A stretch of 64,000 bases of DNA, taken from Acidobacteriota bacterium (GTDB lineage Bacteria > Acidobacteriota > Terriglobia > Bryobacterales > Bryobacteraceae). Where the stretch lies: NCBI GenBank assembly GCA_025353165.1, contig JANXRE010000070.1:40288-104287 (forward strand). The letters are read 5' to 3'. Positions 26,210 to 35,242 of this stretch are shown here, one piece after another; the first letter of the stretch is position 1; every line of letters begins with the position of its first letter. Under the pieces are notes generated by a model, which did no database searches, was not told the DNA's origin, and saw only the letters and a program-made list of their open reading frames with translations. A program made the position numbers and the translations under genes.

Positions 26210-29074
26210 GTGATCCTCGAATTCGATGGGCCGGCCGGGCAGCCGCTGGCCACGCTGCCGTTTCGCATCGACGCCATCAGCCACCAGTGGGGACGCATCA
26301 CTCCCCTCGACAGTTCGCCAAATACCGCCGCCCCGTGCGAACTCGACGTCAGTTGTTATCCGAGCTACCTCCAATACGCCAGCGGGGTGACGCTGTATGA
26401 CTTCGTCGCCGATAGTGGCCGCGACTACTTGTGCAGCGGCGCCATGATCAACACCAACGGCGATATTCCGCAGCCATACATGCTTACCGCCAACCACTGC
26501 ATCGGCAGCAGCTCGGAAGCCCAGAGCATGCAGGTCTATTTCAACTATCAGACAGCTTCGTGCAACGGCCCGGCCCCGGATTTGTTTTCATTTGGGCCGA
26601 ACGATGGAGCCACCTACCTCGCGGGCGCGCCAATCCCGGGCGGTGATTACACGCTGGTCAAGTTGAGCAGTCCGCCGACCGCCTACTACTTCGGGTGGTC
26701 CGCCACCGATCCCGCGGTCGGCGACGCCGTGGTCGGCATCCATCATCCGGCGTCTTCCTGGACGCGCATCAGTTTCGGCGAGCGCACGGCCGATCAGGCG
26801 ATGGACGTCTCCGGCGTGACAGCGCCGGCCAACTTATTCGATCAAGTCGTCTTCACCGCGGGAATTATCGAGGAAGGTTCGTCAGGCTCGCCGCTCCTGA
26901 ACGCCGCCGGCGACATAGTGGGTAGCCTGACCGCCGGTCCGGTCCTCAGGAACGGAGAGTTGAATTGCAGCATCAGCCCGTTCCAGGCGGTGTACAGCCG
27001 CTTCTCCGCCGCTTATGCGGTATTGGGCGGCTACCTGAACGTGAACCCGGCGCCGCAGTTTGCGGTATCGCCGCAATCCCTGCAGTTTACCCAGTCCAAC
27101 GGCGTGGCTAGCCCTCTCCAGCAGATCGCGATCACTACCAAGAGTCTCTCCCCCGTTCTTTACTCTGTGACCACTGCCGACGGCTGGCTGCTGCCCGGTC
27201 CCAGCGGCGCTTCCGGACAGGTTTCGGCCGCCGCTCCCGCCGTACTTGGGCTGCAGCTGTACAACCCGCCGCTCACCTTCACTGGAACCTATCGCTCATC
27301 CGTGACCGTCACCGTTGGTACCGGCGCGCCCGTGATCGTCCCGGTCACTCTCAGCGTGACCAATACCCAATCGAACGTTTTGGTGAGCATGAATGCAAGC
27401 TCTCAATTCCTCGGCGTTTTTTCGGTGACTAACGCGAGCGGCGGCGCGGACTGGAAGTTCACGATCAACCTCACCGAAGTTGCCGGAGTCGGTACCGCGT
27501 TGACCGCATTCAAGGTAGGCGGGGTGGATTACTCTAGCCGGATTCCGGCGCTGTTTGGGAGTCCGACGGTCCTTCCCGGAGCGTCCGTAAATACCCTGGT
27601 AAGCCTGAGCACGAGCGACCCCATTCCCGCGGATCCCAACAGAACTCAGATCGAGTTGGATGGTCTCGATCCCACTACCAACACGGCTTGGAGCAGAGTG
27701 ATTGAGGGTATTACTTTCTACGGTGTGTTGGCCTCGGACCCGGACTCGGACTTACTAATGCTCGCCATTCCACAAGTCGTGCGGCGCAACGCGTCGTCAC
27801 CCGGGTGTCCGTTTCGACAGCACTTCGTCTTGCAGGTGCTGGGAAACTCTCCCGTTACGCTCACCGCCACGAGCGGTCTGTCGCTCGGAACCAGCCTCTA
27901 TACGCCAGTCGCCGGGTTGCTGGGATCCACGTACATACCCCCGGGCGGAACTCTTCAAAGCGACTACTGCTGGCCCGACAACGGCGGGACGCTTTCCAAT
28001 CCCTGGGGAAACGGCATAATTGCAGCGAACGATGCCGCGGGCCTGAGCCGGGGCCTATTCTTCACTCCATCCCTCGATCCGCCGGCGTTCGTTATTACAA
28101 GCCTGACTGCTACCCCATCGACCCTGAACCTGACTCCCAAAGATACGGCGCCTGTCGCCGTCTCAGTCGATCCGAGATCGGCCTCGGCGCCTTGGGACGC
28201 GTCGGTCTTTTACTCGCAGCCTCCCACTTCCTGGCTCACGGTAAGCCCACTGGCTGGCGCTGGGCCGGGCCAAATGCGGATCGCAATCAAGCCCACCGGA
28301 TTAGCCTCCGGAGTTTACTCGGCGAATGTGATTGTCGAATCGCAGAACGCGGTTCCGCAATACGTCGACATCCCAATCACCTTGACGGTCCCGGCCGCCG
28401 CGGGTCTGGCCGTGGTGAATAGCGCATCCTTTACTTGGGGCACCGCGCCGGGAGGGATCGCGAGCGTTTTCTCGCCGGCCATGAAGCTCGCTTCGGGAGT
28501 GGCGGTGGCGCAAGCCGTCCCGCTGCCCACCAATTTGCTGGGAACCACGGTCACGGTGAATGGAGTCACTGCGCCCCAGTACTATGTCTCGCCCACTCTG
28601 GTGAATGCGCAGATACCTTACGAGACCCCGCCCGGAAACGCCACCTTGACTGTTAAGAACTCCAGCGGACAGACGGCCAGCCAGCAGATCTACATCAACG
28701 CTGTCGCTCCGGGAGTGTTTCTCGCCGCCGACGGCCGGCATATCGCGGCCAGCGTTCCCACCAAACCGGGCGATTACGCCACGCTGTATTTGACCGGCCA
28801 GGGCTATGTGTCGCCCGCTGTCGCCACGGGCGCCGCCCCGCCGCCGCCTTCTCAGATCCCCGTGACGCAACTGCCGCAGCCGCTAGCGAATGTGTCCGTC
28901 CTTGTGAATGGCGTGGAGGCCCGGATCTCGTTTGCCGGCATTCCGTACTACCTGGCCGGCGTAACCCAGGTAAATTACATCGTTCCGCCCGGCACGCCCG
29001 CCGGGGATCAGCCAGTGGTTGTGGTGCTGGCCGGAGTCTCGAGTAACACGGCGTATCTCACCGTTACCCCATAG
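26210..29074 (+). CDS. Secreted trypsin-like serine protease with Ig-like repeats and Solibacter-type C-terminal domain
   Basis: The main part of the split gene; the frame is really open from about 26089. The trypsin-fold domain covers about the first 270 residues with catalytic His in LTANHCIG, Asp in GGDYTLVKL and Ser in EEGSSGSPLLN. This arrangement resembles lysyl-endopeptidase-like enzymes. Repeated Ig/BACON-like domains follow (SPQSLQFTQSNG, SVTVTVGTGAPVIVPVTLSV), and a TIGR03437-type domain ends the protein (VVNSASFTWGTAPGGIASVF, VQIPY-like AQIPYETPPG, VNYIVPPGTPAGDQPVVV). That last domain is characteristic of Solibacter relatives. It is probably surface-attached or released. The GTG at 26210 is unlikely to be the natural start. 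Confidence 0.82.
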   Translation: MILEFDGPAGQPLATLPFRIDAISHQWGRITPLDSSPNTAAPCELDVSCYPSYLQYASGVTLYDFVADSGRDYLCSGAMINTNGDIPQPYMLTANHCIGSSSEAQSMQVYFNYQTASCNGPAPDLFSFGPNDGATYLAGAPIPGGDYTLVKLSSPPTAYYFGWSATDPAVGDAVVGIHHPASSWTRISFGERTADQAMDVSGVTAPANLFDQVVFTAGIIEEGSSGSPLLNAAGDIVGSLTAGPVLRNGELNCSISPFQAVYSRFSAAYAVLGGYLNVNPAPQFAVSPQSLQFTQSNGVASPLQQIAITTKSLSPVLYSVTTADGWLLPGPSGASGQVSAAAPAVLGLQLYNPPLTFTGTYRSSVTVTVGTGAPVIVPVTLSVTNTQSNVLVSMNASSQFLGVFSVTNASGGADWKFTINLTEVAGVGTALTAFKVGGVDYSSRIPALFGSPTVLPGASVNTLVSLSTSDPIPADPNRTQIELDGLDPTTNTAWSRVIEGITFYGVLASDPDSDLLMLAIPQVVRRNASSPGCPFRQHFVLQVLGNSPVTLTATSGLSLGTSLYTPVAGLLGSTYIPPGGTLQSDYCWPDNGGTLSNPWGNGIIAANDAAGLSRGLFFTPSLDPPAFVITSLTATPSTLNLTPKDTAPVAVSVDPRSASAPWDASVFYSQPPTSWLTVSPLAGAGPGQMRIAIKPTGLASGVYSANVIVESQNAVPQYVDIPITLTVPAAAGLAVVNSASFTWGTAPGGIASVFSPAMKLASGVAVAQAVPLPTNLLGTTVTVNGVTAPQYYVSPTLVNAQIPYETPPGNATLTVKNSSGQTASQQIYINAVAPGVFLAADGRHIAASVPTKPGDYATLYLTGQGYVSPAVATGAAPPPPSQIPVTQLPQPLANVSVLVNGVEARISFAGIPYYLAGVTQVNYIVPPGTPAGDQPVVVVLAGVSSNTAYLTVTP

Positions 29075-29125
29075 ATTGCGCAACGCGCGAAAGCGCCCGC
29101 CCATGTGGGACAATGGGCGTGCTGG

Positions 29126-29214
29126 GGACAGGTGGCCGAGTGGTTAATGGCAGCAGACTGTAAATCTGCCGCTCCTTGCGAGCTACGGAGGTTCGAATCC
29201 TCCCCTGTCCACCA
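29126..29214 (+). tRNA. tRNA-Tyr (GTA anticodon)
   Basis: Acceptor stem GGACAGG/CCTGTCC, D arm GCCGAGTGGTTAATGGC, anticodon stem GCAGA/TCTGC with loop CTGTAAA (anticodon GTA), long variable arm as in bacterial class II tRNAs, T arm GGAGG-TTCGAAT-CCTCC, discriminator A and an encoded CCA. It borders the accessory island at 29.3-35.1 kb. Confidence 0.95.
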
Positions 29215-29304
29215 TCTTTTGTCCATCCGTTGGAGAGCGCCCGGCGGACTACTATCGGCTCCTGCGCTATGACGGTCAAATACGCCCGCGCGGCCGACGA
29301 AAGT

Positions 29305-30831
29305 TCACACGCCCACGAACCGAATGCCGTCGTCCGACTCCATCGCCACGGCCATCCGCTCCGGCGTAGTCAACAGAACCATAGGCCGCACCGCCCGGTC
29401 CGTGATCCGGCGCGAATGGGCGGCGCCCCCCAGCGATCCCACCAGTTCGCCGTCCGCCGTGCGGACGCACCAGGCCAGCGGCCAGCCGTCGGCGCCGGTA
29501 CCGGCCAGCGCGCCATCCGCGGGCGCAACGCGTAAAAGCCTTGCGCGCTGCCGCCCGACTCCCTCGATCCACACGGGTTCGGCGTCACGATCGAAGGCCA
29601 GCTTCGCCATGCCTACCGCGTGAGACTCAGCCTCCCGCTCGTGAAACAGCACTGCCACGCGTGTAATGCCGCGATCGTCCACTGCAATCCAGGGATCGCA
29701 TCCGGCGATCAGGCTGGCCCGCTCAATCCGCGCATGGTTCCGCGCTGCCGGCTGCAGGGAGCCATCCAGCACCTGGTGTAGCAACTCGATCGCTTCGCCC
29801 GCATCGGACGCCAGCGCCAGTGTGCTGTAGCCGGGTCCGCCGGTCACTGCGCCGCTTGTCGCCGCTGAGGTCAGCGGGATGGTCGACGTCAGTTCAGGCG
29901 CGGGGACGTCGGCGCCGGGAAGGAACGCCGGTTCGGAATCCTCCTCATCCTCATCCAGCGGCAAAGTATCCAAGTCCTCAGGTTGCCCCTCGTCCATCGG
30001 CCCGAGCGATGGTGAAGGCGGCGCCTTGCGTGGAACGGCCGGCGGTCCGCGGTAAACCCAGATGGCGAGTCCGTCCCCGGACAGCACGAACACGTCGCAG
30101 GCGCCGTCCTCCTTTACCAGCACCGGCGCAAGAATACGGCGCGGCGGTCCTGGCAGAGACACCTCGACGCCATCGAACAGCACGGCAGTCACGCCCACAT
30201 GAAGCACATTCGACCCGGAAAGCCACGCCACCCGCTGGTGTTCGCGCCGGCCCCCGGACTCGGGCAACGCGCACGCTACCAGTCCGTGCGCCGCCGCATC
30301 CACCACCGCCGTCCGCTCCGGGGTACCGGCGCGCACCGGGGCCGGCTCGGCAACGTCGCACAACCCGATGGGGATTTGGAACAGAGTGCCCTGCTTCATG
30401 CCCGGCGACAGAACCCACGCCCATCCCCCCGGCTCGCCGCCCGCGCGGGAAACCGCCAGGCCCAGCGGCTGGAGCGCTTCCAAAAACCATTTGCAGGAAG
30501 CATGCATCGGGACGTCGGACGCCAGCTTGGCGGCTAACACGTAGAGTCCGGGGCTCGCGGCCCCCCGGAGCGTGAAACGCCGCTCGCGCTCGGAGCGGCT
30601 GAGGATCTCGTCATCCAGCCCGGCCCTCGCCACTCCCTGCTCGCCGAACGGCATGAGGACGGTCCGCTCGCCGCCCGGATGGAAAATACCGATCCGCGCG
30701 CCGGCGTACCAGTCGCTGCGTATCCGTATATCGGCGCGGTTCGGATTCTGCAGCACCAGCCGGAACTCCGGCGCTTCGAACGGGGCCGAAATCTCCCGCA
30801 CGGGAATCAATTGTAGATTCAGCGTCTCCAT
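29305..30831 (-). CDS. Hypothetical protein, last gene of the metalloprotease island
   Basis: A 508-residue protein I cannot assign. The N-terminal ~110 residues look like a beta-sandwich (PEFRLVLQNPNRADIRIRS). A second beta-rich part, with strands like HVGVTAVLFDGVEVSLPG, runs to residue ~270. An acidic low-complexity linker (EGQPEDLDTLPLDEDEEDSE) and a C-terminal beta-rich domain (GITRVAVLFHEREAESHAVG) follow. No signal peptide, TM helix or catalytic motif is evident. It starts 12 bases after the metalloprotease stop, so an immunity, chaperone or second effector role is possible. Confidence 0.6.
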   Translation of the reverse strand: METLNLQLIPVREISAPFEAPEFRLVLQNPNRADIRIRSDWYAGARIGIFHPGGERTVLMPFGEQGVARAGLDDEILSRSERERRFTLRGAASPGLYVLAAKLASDVPMHASCKWFLEALQPLGLAVSRAGGEPGGWAWVLSPGMKQGTLFQIPIGLCDVAEPAPVRAGTPERTAVVDAAAHGLVACALPESGGRREHQRVAWLSGSNVLHVGVTAVLFDGVEVSLPGPPRRILAPVLVKEDGACDVFVLSGDGLAIWVYRGPPAVPRKAPPSPSLGPMDEGQPEDLDTLPLDEDEEDSEPAFLPGADVPAPELTSTIPLTSAATSGAVTGGPGYSTLALASDAGEAIELLHQVLDGSLQPAARNHARIERASLIAGCDPWIAVDDRGITRVAVLFHEREAESHAVGMAKLAFDRDAEPVWIEGVGRQRARLLRVAPADGALAGTGADGWPLAWCVRTADGELVGSLGGAAHSRRITDRAVRPMVLLTTPERMAVAMESDDGIRFVGV

Positions 30832-30843
30832 AGGCGGGACCGC

Positions 30844-33114
30844 TCAGACAAAATCGGCGTAGATGGCGTTGAAGCCCACTCCCGCGCCCACCTCGAGCGC
30901 GGCGGGCGGAGCGTTTCCCGGCTGGTCGGCCGCCGTTTGTGAAAATCCAAGCTTCCCTTTGTCCATGTAATGCGCCCAGCCGCGCAGTCGCAGGGCACAG
31001 CCCCCGCACAGGTGCAGACCATCATGATCGTAGTTCATGATGCATTTCAAGTCCGCCGCGTCGTGTACGTTCCCCGACGCTGTCGATTCGGCTTGCGGCA
31101 CCGAGTGCGGCAAGTGCAGGAAATGGCCAAACTCGTGGGCCGCCGTGTCATCTCCGTCCTTGTACAACATCGTCTGCAAATGAGCGGCCTGCGCGATTGC
31201 TGTCATATTCTTGAACGAGTTTCTCTTGGCTTCCTGGGAGTGACGCAGCGTTTGCCGCTGTCCGTTGTTGGGATGGTCCCAAACGATAAAGGCGGCTTTA
31301 AAGCCCAGATCGGCGCTCATGCCCACCGCGGCCAGTCCGCCAAGATCCCATTGCAGCGCTTCGTCCGTCCCGTCCAGCTTCTTGGTCTGGTACATGTGCG
31401 TGTAGTGGTAAAAAGTCATCCCTTCAAATGCGTCCGCCAGGATCGCGCGCTGGTGAACTTCCTGCAGGAAGGAGCCGAATCCGTAACCGTAAAAGTAATT
31501 GTCGGCCGCCCATTGTACCGGGTTGTCGTCCGCTACGGCCCAACCGCCCCAATCCTCCGCAATGTAGGCCGCCTTGATGCTCGCTTCGAAATTCTCCTTG
31601 GTGCGCTCTGTGTCTGTCAGGGCTTCCTGGTAGAACCGCAGATACTGTCCCTCGACCGGCAGCGCCGGATACTTCAGCTTGATCTTGTTCCACTTCCGCT
31701 TCTTGTCGTTATACTTCCGGTCCTTGTTAATGTAGGAGATCATCAACGGCGCAACGAAGCGCGCCAGCACAACTTCGCGTCCGGGCAGCGTAAGCTGCGC
31801 CTCGCTGGCTGTCGCGGTGGCCGCGACGCTCAGCTCGCCCGACCAGTGATCGTAGGCCAGGAAGGGAAGCCCCGCGCGCTTTCCCCGGTATTTGTTGATC
31901 TCGGACACCCGCGCCTTTCGCGGATACGAATGGCGTCTGCCGCGAATGTACGTATCGTCGACGTTCAGGTTATCCGGATTCTCCGAATCGGCGAACAGGC
32001 TCCGGTATGTGGCGGCCGTCCAGAAAATATTGGTCCAGACGATGTCGATGCCGCCCACTCGAAACACATCGCCGATGTTCGCCAGATCCATCGCCGGCGT
32101 GGCAGCGCTCTTGCGCGCGTACTGGGCGTCGATGCGCCGCCGCACTTCGAACATTCCCGTCTCGGCCGACGGCAGGCCCGGATGATCTACCAGCAGCGCC
32201 GCGATGTCCCGGGCATCCTCGAGCGTCGGAGTGATCTTATCCGCTTTTCGAGGCAACGCCGGCGCCACCCGGATTTTGTACGAATCCAGCGCCATGCGGC
32301 ACGGCTGAAATATCACGCCCGTGCAACAGGCGTACGTTCCGCCGGTCTGGGCGGTGCTGAACGACGCCCATTTCCGAACCTGTCCGATCTCCACCTTGAA
32401 CGGGAACGCCGCCGTGCCGGTTTGCGCGGGAAAGATCTTCAGCGCGCTGCCGCGCTTGCCCCCGCGATCGTCGTGGCAATTCAGGCTCGCCGGCGGCTCG
32501 TCGGGAGCGTTCTCCTTGTACTTCAAACCCTGCATGACGAATGCCTGCGTGTCCGCGTGCGCCGCCGCCAGGTCGTTGCCGCGCACCGCCTCGGCCTTGT
32601 CCTGCCAGTCCCATAAAAACTTCGCGGGTCCGAGCGCCTTCGCAGCCGGCGAGTTGTGCTTGGGCGCGTCGTCGATGTCCTTCAGAAAAACCTTCGCCAG
32701 AATCGGGATTCGCGGGCCCTCTCCCCAACGTCCCTTGTGCCGCAGGAACGACAAATCGCGCCAGCAAAACCACTCGTTGAAATGAACGTACGCCGCCTGC
32801 GTGCTTTTCAGCGGCAGGGGAATGTCCGCCGTTGGAATCGCCGTTCCGTTGGCCTGCAGGTCGGTCACCAGTTGCTGCTCGTCGCGATCGGTCATCGCCT
32901 GGTACACCGCCAGCACGTCCGTGATCGTCCCCGCCGGGATGAGACCCATCGGACCGTAATGCAGCTCCACGTGGTCCACCAGCACGTCGAAAAAAGTCCA
33001 TGCCGTGGTCACCGTTCCGCGCTTGGAGGTAACCGTCAGCCGGAGTTGATAAGGGCCGAAGGCGGCGTTGGGGCACTGGTCCGGAAACCGGGCAGCGTCG
33101 CCCGCGATCGCCAC
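30844..33114 (-). CDS. Zinc metalloprotease (metzincin-like), probable secreted effector
   Basis: A 756-residue frame. HEFGHFLHLPH near residue 660 gives the HExxHxxxxxH zinc site, and CIMNYDHDGLH about 30 residues later looks like the metzincin Met-turn. The N-terminus (FPDQCPNAAFGPYQLRLTV) is an Ig-like domain that continues the protein at 33194-33577; the two frames join cleanly if one T is removed near 33198, giving one gene of ~910 residues. The GTG at 33114 is therefore probably not the natural start. There is no signal peptide, and the neighbours are LysM, peptidoglycan-binding and transthyretin-like proteins, which suggests export by a T6SS or similar contractile machine. Target unknown. 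Confidence 0.7.
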   Translation of the reverse strand: MAIAGDAARFPDQCPNAAFGPYQLRLTVTSKRGTVTTAWTFFDVLVDHVELHYGPMGLIPAGTITDVLAVYQAMTDRDEQQLVTDLQANGTAIPTADIPLPLKSTQAAYVHFNEWFCWRDLSFLRHKGRWGEGPRIPILAKVFLKDIDDAPKHNSPAAKALGPAKFLWDWQDKAEAVRGNDLAAAHADTQAFVMQGLKYKENAPDEPPASLNCHDDRGGKRGSALKIFPAQTGTAAFPFKVEIGQVRKWASFSTAQTGGTYACCTGVIFQPCRMALDSYKIRVAPALPRKADKITPTLEDARDIAALLVDHPGLPSAETGMFEVRRRIDAQYARKSAATPAMDLANIGDVFRVGGIDIVWTNIFWTAATYRSLFADSENPDNLNVDDTYIRGRRHSYPRKARVSEINKYRGKRAGLPFLAYDHWSGELSVAATATASEAQLTLPGREVVLARFVAPLMISYINKDRKYNDKKRKWNKIKLKYPALPVEGQYLRFYQEALTDTERTKENFEASIKAAYIAEDWGGWAVADDNPVQWAADNYFYGYGFGSFLQEVHQRAILADAFEGMTFYHYTHMYQTKKLDGTDEALQWDLGGLAAVGMSADLGFKAAFIVWDHPNNGQRQTLRHSQEAKRNSFKNMTAIAQAAHLQTMLYKDGDDTAAHEFGHFLHLPHSVPQAESTASGNVHDAADLKCIMNYDHDGLHLCGGCALRLRGWAHYMDKGKLGFSQTAADQPGNAPPAALEVGAGVGFNAIYADFV

Positions 33115-33193
33115 TTCGCTCCAGGCCAGCGGTCCGCTCCCCGCGTCGTCGGGTCCCTTCAGCGTGTCCGCCGCCTGCTGCCCGGCGTACTCC

Positions 33194-33577
33194 TTAGAAC
33201 CAGATCACCTTCGTGTCGTCGGTCGCCGACCAGATCTCGAATCGCGCCTTGGTCGCCTTTTCCGGATGCGCCACCGTCCAGCGCATCTCCACCGCGTCGA
33301 CACCCGGCAGGAAATGAAAGTGCGTTCCGCCATCGGCCGGACCGTTCTTGGCCGGCTCCTTGTTCTGAAAGGAGTCCGACCGCTTGCCGGTCTTCACCAC
33401 GCCCTGGATCCAGAGCGCGGTGACCACCGCTTCCGGCGTCGCCGGCTGCCGCAGAACGCTCTGCGCCATCACCGGAGCCCGAGCGATCAGACTGCTCGAT
33501 ACCTTTTCCCTGGGAATTACCGGGTCCGGGATCCTGGGGAAAGCCGTGGGATCGAAAGGTACGGGATAAGGGTTCAC
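33194..33577 (-). pseudogene. N-terminal part of the frameshifted metalloprotease gene
   Basis: A 127-residue frame starting at a GTG that overlaps the preceding stop by 4 bases (GTGA). The N-terminus is proline-rich (MNPYPVPFDPTAFPRIPDP). The rest (HFHFLPGVDAVEMRWTVAH, ATKARFEIWSATDDTKVIW) resembles the Ig-like adaptor found at the front of proteins in T6SS effector clusters. It stops at TAA 33194-33196, but one base less in the TT at 33198-33199 would continue it as SKEYAGQQAADTLKG into the metalloprotease frame. Confidence 0.6.
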
Positions 33578-33798
33578 AGGGATCCATCCGTCGGATAATC
33601 GTGCAGCCCGCGAAGCCTATTCTGGGTGGCCGCGTCATTCTCTCCGCTTTGCGGCAGATCGTGATCCTGCTGAAAATCGATCAACGCCTGCTTCGTCTGG
33701 TCGTCGAACTGGTCGTCCACCGTGCCGCAGTCGTATCCCAGGTTCGACAGATGGCTTTTCAACCCGTAGACATTCTCCACCGGCTCCATGTGGCCCAA
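33574..33798 (-). CDS. Peptidoglycan-binding domain segment (3' part of the LysM carrier gene)
   Basis: A 74-residue frame with a PG_binding_1-type fold: VYGLKSHLSNLGYDCGTVDD, then QTKQALIDFQQDHDLPQSGE and a terminal NRLRGLHDY. It is in the same frame as the LysM gene upstream and the sequence between them reads LKDGDDASCLKWTLQLGHM, so the two are one gene interrupted by the TGA at 33844-33846. In relatives such carriers have LysM, Ig-like and peptidoglycan-binding modules in that order. The ATG at 33798 may be used for independent translation, but a ~220-residue fused protein is the expected form. Confidence 0.6.
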   Translation of the reverse strand: MGHMEPVENVYGLKSHLSNLGYDCGTVDDQFDDQTKQALIDFQQDHDLPQSGENDAATQNRLRGLHDYPTDGSL

Positions 33799-33843
33799 CT
33801 GCAGCGTCCACTTAAGGCAACTCGCGTCATCGCCGTCTTTCAG

Positions 33844-34242
33844 TCATATTTTGAGGTCCGCGGTTTTGGCGTCCAGCGGGATTTCCTCATTCAGCAGGCC
33901 GCTGCCGTCCGTCTTGCCGGAGGCCGTCTTGCCGCCCACGCTCAACTCGTAACTCTTCCCGGTGAGCGGTTGTTCGTTCGCGTCCAGCACAACCTGCCGC
34001 AGGAACTGCTTCATGTTGCGCACCCGGAAGATGTGTTTGAGATTGGTCTGGCAGTCGTGGTCCTTCACCGTCTTGTCCGGGACGAACAGATTATCGCCTT
34101 TCGCCAGCACGTACGGATTGGGCCGCTCCGCCCGCAGTTTGGCGTTCTGATCGTGATTCCAGATCGGCTCCCACGCGCGAAAGCCGTTCTTCTTCGCGAT
34201 CTGAACGATCGTTTCCCCCCGCTGGACTTCATGCATCCCCAT
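33844..34242 (-). CDS. LysM and Ig-like domain protein (5' part of an interrupted carrier gene)
   Basis: A 132-residue frame. The LysM domain (MHEVQRGETIVQIAKKNGF, AKGDNLFVPDK) is followed by an Ig/transthyretin-like domain (LRQVVLDANEQPLTGKSYEL, TDGSGLLNEEIP). It terminates at TGA 33844-33846, exactly where homologous carriers are expected to have Trp (DLKI-W-LKDGDD). AAAGGGAGCGGGG precedes the ATG. A role in docking an effector to peptidoglycan or to the tip of a contractile injection system is inferred from the domain set. Confidence 0.68.
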   Translation of the reverse strand: MGMHEVQRGETIVQIAKKNGFRAWEPIWNHDQNAKLRAERPNPYVLAKGDNLFVPDKTVKDHDCQTNLKHIFRVRNMKQFLRQVVLDANEQPLTGKSYELSVGGKTASGKTDGSGLLNEEIPLDAKTADLKI

Positions 34243-34254
34243 GCCCCGCTCCCT

Positions 34255-34761
34255 TTACAAAAAATCTGCGGCGTCGATATTCGGATACCGCACCAGGCAA
34301 TTGCCGCCCGGAATTCCGTCGATGCGCGCCCGCCCCTTCGCGTCCAACTGCCCTTGCCGGTTGCTCCCATCCGGCAAATCGATGCTGTAGGGCTCGTCCG
34401 CCACCGGTTGGCCCGTCTCATCGAGCAGCGTGATTTGAATCCATTCCATCTTACCCGCCGCGACGGCGGTCTTGGATTGGACTTCCTCCTCGTCCATGCC
34501 CGAAAAGCGGACGATGCAGGTGCCGCAGGGTATGCCATCCAACCGGACAAAGCCGTTATCGTCCAGCCGCCCTTCCCGAACCGCGCCGTCCGGCAGCTTG
34601 ATCCAGTATGGCTCCCGCGCCACCCCGTGCTCCTCTTCGTCGAGCAGCGACACCTCGATCCAGCATTTGGTGCACGGCTTCACCACCGGCGGAGGCGTGG
34701 AGTCTTTCTGCTGATTGCGGGCGTCGCGCACCTGTCCGGCGTCGATCCCTTGGCTGCTCAC
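34255..34761 (-). CDS. Tandem transthyretin/Ig-like domain protein of the effector island
   Basis: About 168 residues. Two copies of the same domain are visible: WIEVSLLDEEEHGVAREPYW, with LDDNGFVRLDGIPCGTCIVRF, and WIQITLLDETGQPVADEPYS, with LDAKGRARIDGIPGGNCLVRY. This duplicated module is one I associate with the C-terminal extensions of VgrG or nearby adaptor proteins in T6SS clusters. A short cysteine pair (KPCTKCWIEV) precedes the first copy. The GTG at 34761 overlaps the upstream stop by 4 bases (GTGA); the LysM gene starts 12 bases after its own stop. Confidence 0.65.
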   Translation of the reverse strand: MSSQGIDAGQVRDARNQQKDSTPPPVVKPCTKCWIEVSLLDEEEHGVAREPYWIKLPDGAVREGRLDDNGFVRLDGIPCGTCIVRFSGMDEEEVQSKTAVAAGKMEWIQITLLDETGQPVADEPYSIDLPDGSNRQGQLDAKGRARIDGIPGGNCLVRYPNIDAADFL

Positions 34762-35092
34762 CGGTCCCGTCCCAGTACTTCCAGACGGTCTAATATCGCG
34801 TCTTCCAACGCTTCCGGGCCCGCTTCCATGATCTCTCGCGCCCACGCCAGTTCAGGCGTTGTTTCCAGATCGGCGCCGAGCAGGAACGTCGCATGGACAT
34901 ATTTGAGAATGGAATCGGAACTCTCGTAGCCGCGCCCGCGTGCCTGCCGGATCGCGCGCTCCGCCATCTCGCTCACGGCCGGCCGAGTTCGCCGCTTTGC
35001 CGCGGATAGCATCGCTCGAGGTAATCCGTCACCCAGAGGTGGAATATCTCCCGCTCGAGCACCTTCATCTGTGCCTCGCGTATGGTCAACAA
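34758..35092 (-). pseudogene. Frameshifted helical adaptor-like protein of the effector island
   Basis: The opening frame from a TTG near 35092 reads LLTIREAQMKVLEREIFHLW and VTDYLERCYPRQSGELG, then hits TGA. After about 34980 the homologous continuation (VSEMAERAIRQARGRGYES, then SILKYVHATFLLGADLETTP) is in another frame, ending PELAWAREIMEAGPEALED. Restoring one C in the GGCCGGCC at 34977-34984 fuses them to a ~110-residue helical protein. Small proteins of this kind sit beside vgrG and DUF4123 genes in T6SS loci; that identification is by memory of the pattern. Confidence 0.55.
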
Positions 35093-35150
35093 ACGGGTTC
35101 CCCTTATGGACAAAAGTAAACCATAACTCCGGACGTTTCGCAAAACCGGC

Positions 35151-35203
35151 GTGGCGCACGCACTCGTGCGTGCCGCGTCGGCACTCTAGCCGACGCTTGG
35201 CGA
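35151..35203 (+). repeat. Dispersed two-hairpin repeat, copy B
   Basis: The best-kept copy: first stem GCACGCA-CTCG-TGCGTGC and second stem GCGTCGGC-ACTCTA-GCCGACGC, both perfect, followed by TTGGCG. It lies between the effector island and the rimP leader. Confidence 0.82.
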
Positions 35204-35242
35204 CCGGCCAGTGCTATGATCAATTCGGGTGGCGAAACCGGA

